Notes under the pieces: model-generated
What the model was told of the DNA's origin: nothing
Seen by the model: the letters and a program-made list of their open reading frames with translations, nothing else
Databases searched by the model: none
DNA from: Verrucomicrobiota bacterium
Lineage (GTDB): Bacteria > Verrucomicrobiota > Verrucomicrobiia > Limisphaerales > AV2
Direction: 5' to 3'
NCBI GenBank assembly: GCA_003219345.1
Contig: QHOP01000440.1
Span: 1-5,793 of the forward strand
DNA length: 5,793 nt
Position numbers and translations under genes: made by a program
Shown: in pieces, positions 4,329 to 5,793 of the stretch
Layout: each line of letters starts with the position of its first letter
Position numbering within the stretch: position 1 is the stretch's first letter

Positions 4329-5793
4329 ATGATGACAAAAATCGTCTTTATCCTGTTTGCTGTCGGGTTGTTTCACGGCGCGGTTGCTTGGGCACAAACG
4401 CCGGCCACTATTTTTTTCGCCGAGAATTCTTACTCTGTGTTCGAGGAAAGCACCAATGGCGCGTTCATCAGCGTGTTCCGCTTAGGTGACACCAATGGGA
4501 CCGTCTCGGTGCATTTCGCCACGAGCGACGGCACTGCGACTGCCGGGCTGGATTATGTCGCGACAAACGGCACGGTTACGTTTGTTCCCGGCGAGCGGTC
4601 CTCCGGTTTCATGGTACCGATCATCAACGACAATATCACAGTGCCGGTCAAGACAGTGCGCCTGGAATTACGCGACCCGACAGGCGGAGCGGTACTGCCC
4701 GGCGTTTTCGGTGCGCCCACCAATTATCTATTCAGTTGGTTGTACGTTAACGGCACCGGAGACCGTCCCGCGACGGTTTATCTCCAGTTTGATTCATCCC
4801 CCTACACCGTGTCCGAGGCTGACGGCGCCGCTATCGTGAGCGTCGTCCGGCAAGGCCCGACCAGCCGCGCCGTGACCGTGCAGTATACGACCAGCGACGG
4901 AACCGCGATTGCGGGACAGGATTACACGGCGACGAATGGCACGGTCACGTTCGGGCCGGGCGAAATCACAAAGACCATCTCCGTTCCCGTCCGCAACGAC
5001 GGAGTGGCGGAAGGCACGGAGTTTTTCAAGATGGTCTTGAGCAATCCCACCGGCACCGGCGCGACGTTGGGGAATCCGATCGAAGCATACGTTTATGTCA
5101 CGGACACAGGCGCCGGGGTGCATTTCTCCCAGCCTTCGTTCGACGTGGCGGAGAACGGCGGCGCGGCTATGATTAGAGTGACCCTGGCGGGAGAGTTTAC
5201 CAACGTCGTCACGGTGGATTACGCCACAAGCGACGGCACAGCGGCCGCAGGGCAGGATTATGTCGCCACCAACGGCACGCTGACCTTTGCACCAGGGCAA
5301 GGGAGCCAAACCTTCTCGGTTCCAATTCTCAACGACAGCCTGGTGGAAGGGACGGAAACGGTGAACCTGACTTTGAGTAACCCGACCGGAAGGGTGGTTC
5401 TTGGCTCGCCAAGTACTGGCGTGCTTTACATCAACGACAACGATTCCATCTCGTTGGATTCATCCGATTACGACGTGTACGAGAATGACCGCACGGTCAC
5501 CGTGAACGTGCAACGGTTTGGTGACGCGAACGCCCCGGTCACCGTGAATTACTTTACCAGCGACGGCCTGCCATCGGATTATTGCTGCCTTCCCCTGCCG
5601 AAGTCGGCGCTTGCAGGTGTGGATTACTTGCCCACGGCCGGCACCTTGGCACTGGCTATTGGCGAGACGAGCAAGTTGTTCACCATTCCAATTCTGGACA
5701 ACGGTCGGGTGGACGGCGACCGCATCTTCACGGTGAACTTGATCGTTGGTACCTTCCCTTTGAGTCAGTCGCAAATCACCATTCACGACAACG
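4329..5793 (+). CDS. Secreted Calx-beta repeat protein, 3' end beyond window
   Basis: 488 complete codons are open to the window edge. The tandem ATG at 4329/4332 is chosen because it begins a typical signal peptide (MMTKIVFILF..., likely cut AWA/Q after residue 22); the frame is open further upstream but looks non-coding. The mature part consists of Calx-beta repeats, at least four, starting at about residues 28, 150, 264 and 374. Each carries 'VxEN/VSEADG'-type openings, 'V.Y.TSDGTA.AG.DY..T.GT.TF.PGE', 'F.VPI.ND...EGTE...L.LSNPTG' and a terminal strand. Repeats 3 and 4 end in INDND and IHDN, the usual Ca2+-binding edge; repeats 1 and 2 end in VNGTGD and VTDTG instead. In this family such repeats form rigid calcium-stabilised rods in surface or adhesion proteins. 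Ribosome binding is weak (AGAAG 11 bases before the first ATG). What lies C-terminal, such as an enzyme domain or sorting signal, is not visible. Confidence 0.93.
   Translation, partial: MMTKIVFILFAVGLFHGAVAWAQTPATIFFAENSYSVFEESTNGAFISVFRLGDTNGTVSVHFATSDGTATAGLDYVATNGTVTFVPGERSSGFMVPIINDNITVPVKTVRLELRDPTGGAVLPGVFGAPTNYLFSWLYVNGTGDRPATVYLQFDSSPYTVSEADGAAIVSVVRQGPTSRAVTVQYTTSDGTAIAGQDYTATNGTVTFGPGEITKTISVPVRNDGVAEGTEFFKMVLSNPTGTGATLGNPIEAYVYVTDTGAGVHFSQPSFDVAENGGAAMIRVTLAGEFTNVVTVDYATSDGTAAAGQDYVATNGTLTFAPGQGSQTFSVPILNDSLVEGTETVNLTLSNPTGRVVLGSPSTGVLYINDNDSISLDSSDYDVYENDRTVTVNVQRFGDANAPVTVNYFTSDGLPSDYCCLPLPKSALAGVDYLPTAGTLALAIGETSKLFTIPILDNGRVDGDRIFTVNLIVGTFPLSQSQITIHDN
4410..5793 (+). repeat. 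Four tandem Calx-beta repeat units
   Basis: The TSDG aspartate codon recurs at 4527, 4896, 5232 and 5562, giving spacings of 123, 112 and 110 codons. Approximate units are 4410-4778, 4779-5117, 5118-5447 and 5448-5793 (the last is cut by the edge). Units 1-3 are also similar as DNA over the 'GAC GGC AC...GATTA' segment, pointing to internal duplication. Unit 1 is longer because of extra residues near its end (PGVFGAPTNYLFSW). Unit 4 has an insertion after TSDG. Confidence 0.88.

Noticed and set aside
4172..4489. 105-codon + strand ORF spanning the intergenic region and the Calx-beta start
   Set aside because: It is out of frame with the signal peptide and first Calx-beta repeat, Arg/Ser-rich, and without motif.
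4794..5309. 171-residue minus-strand ORF opposite the Calx-beta repeats
   Set aside because: The Calx-beta reading is unambiguous and periodic on the + strand; the antisense frame is long only because the repeats share codon pattern and GC content.

Overview
The window looks like a stretch of chromosome from a Verrucomicrobiota-type bacterium (Pedosphaera/Limisphaerales flavour), with a planctomycete as the main alternative. The support is a combination of family traits: prepilin-like proteins with the H-X9-DG C-terminal signature, a FecR domain fused to PA14, a 7-bp AAATCCG microsatellite inside a coding leader, an 'ASxNLVxW...RFYR' accessory domain on a secreted hydrolase, and a large Calx-beta repeat protein. 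No rRNA, tRNA, transposase, CRISPR array or phage gene is visible. All genes lie on the + strand.

Layout. Positions 1-930 hold the 3' part of a FecR-PA14 protein whose start lies upstream. Eight bases later comes a prepilin-like protein (939-1808), then its diverged paralogue (1856-2683). A possible 20-residue leader ORF (2697-2759) overlaps, by ATGA, the start of a secreted alpha/beta hydrolase of the platelet-activating-factor acetylhydrolase type (2756-4014). This hydrolase reads in two frames and appears to lack a segment just before the nucleophile motif, so it is called a pseudogene unless the sequence is wrong. About 310 bases with no convincing gene follow (4015-4328). They contain a weak terminator-like hairpin and an unexplained open frame that runs into the next gene. 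From 4329 to the window edge is the N-terminal part of a secreted protein with at least four Calx-beta repeats, open at the right end.

How it fits together. Every product is predicted to be exported or envelope-associated: a FecR-type regulator or sensor with a sugar-binding-like domain, two pseudopilin-like proteins, a lipase/esterase-like enzyme and a Calx-beta adhesin-like protein. The spacing of the first four genes (8, 47 and 72 bases) fits one transcript. In FecR systems an ECF sigma factor gene commonly sits just upstream, so one may lie left of this window; that is inference. The fifth gene is separated by a longer gap and is probably transcribed on its own. Nothing here is a clear new defence or mobile system. 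The most notable points are the microsatellite in the prepilin leader, the duplicated H-X9-DG pair, the short ORFs bridging gene junctions, and the broken hydrolase.
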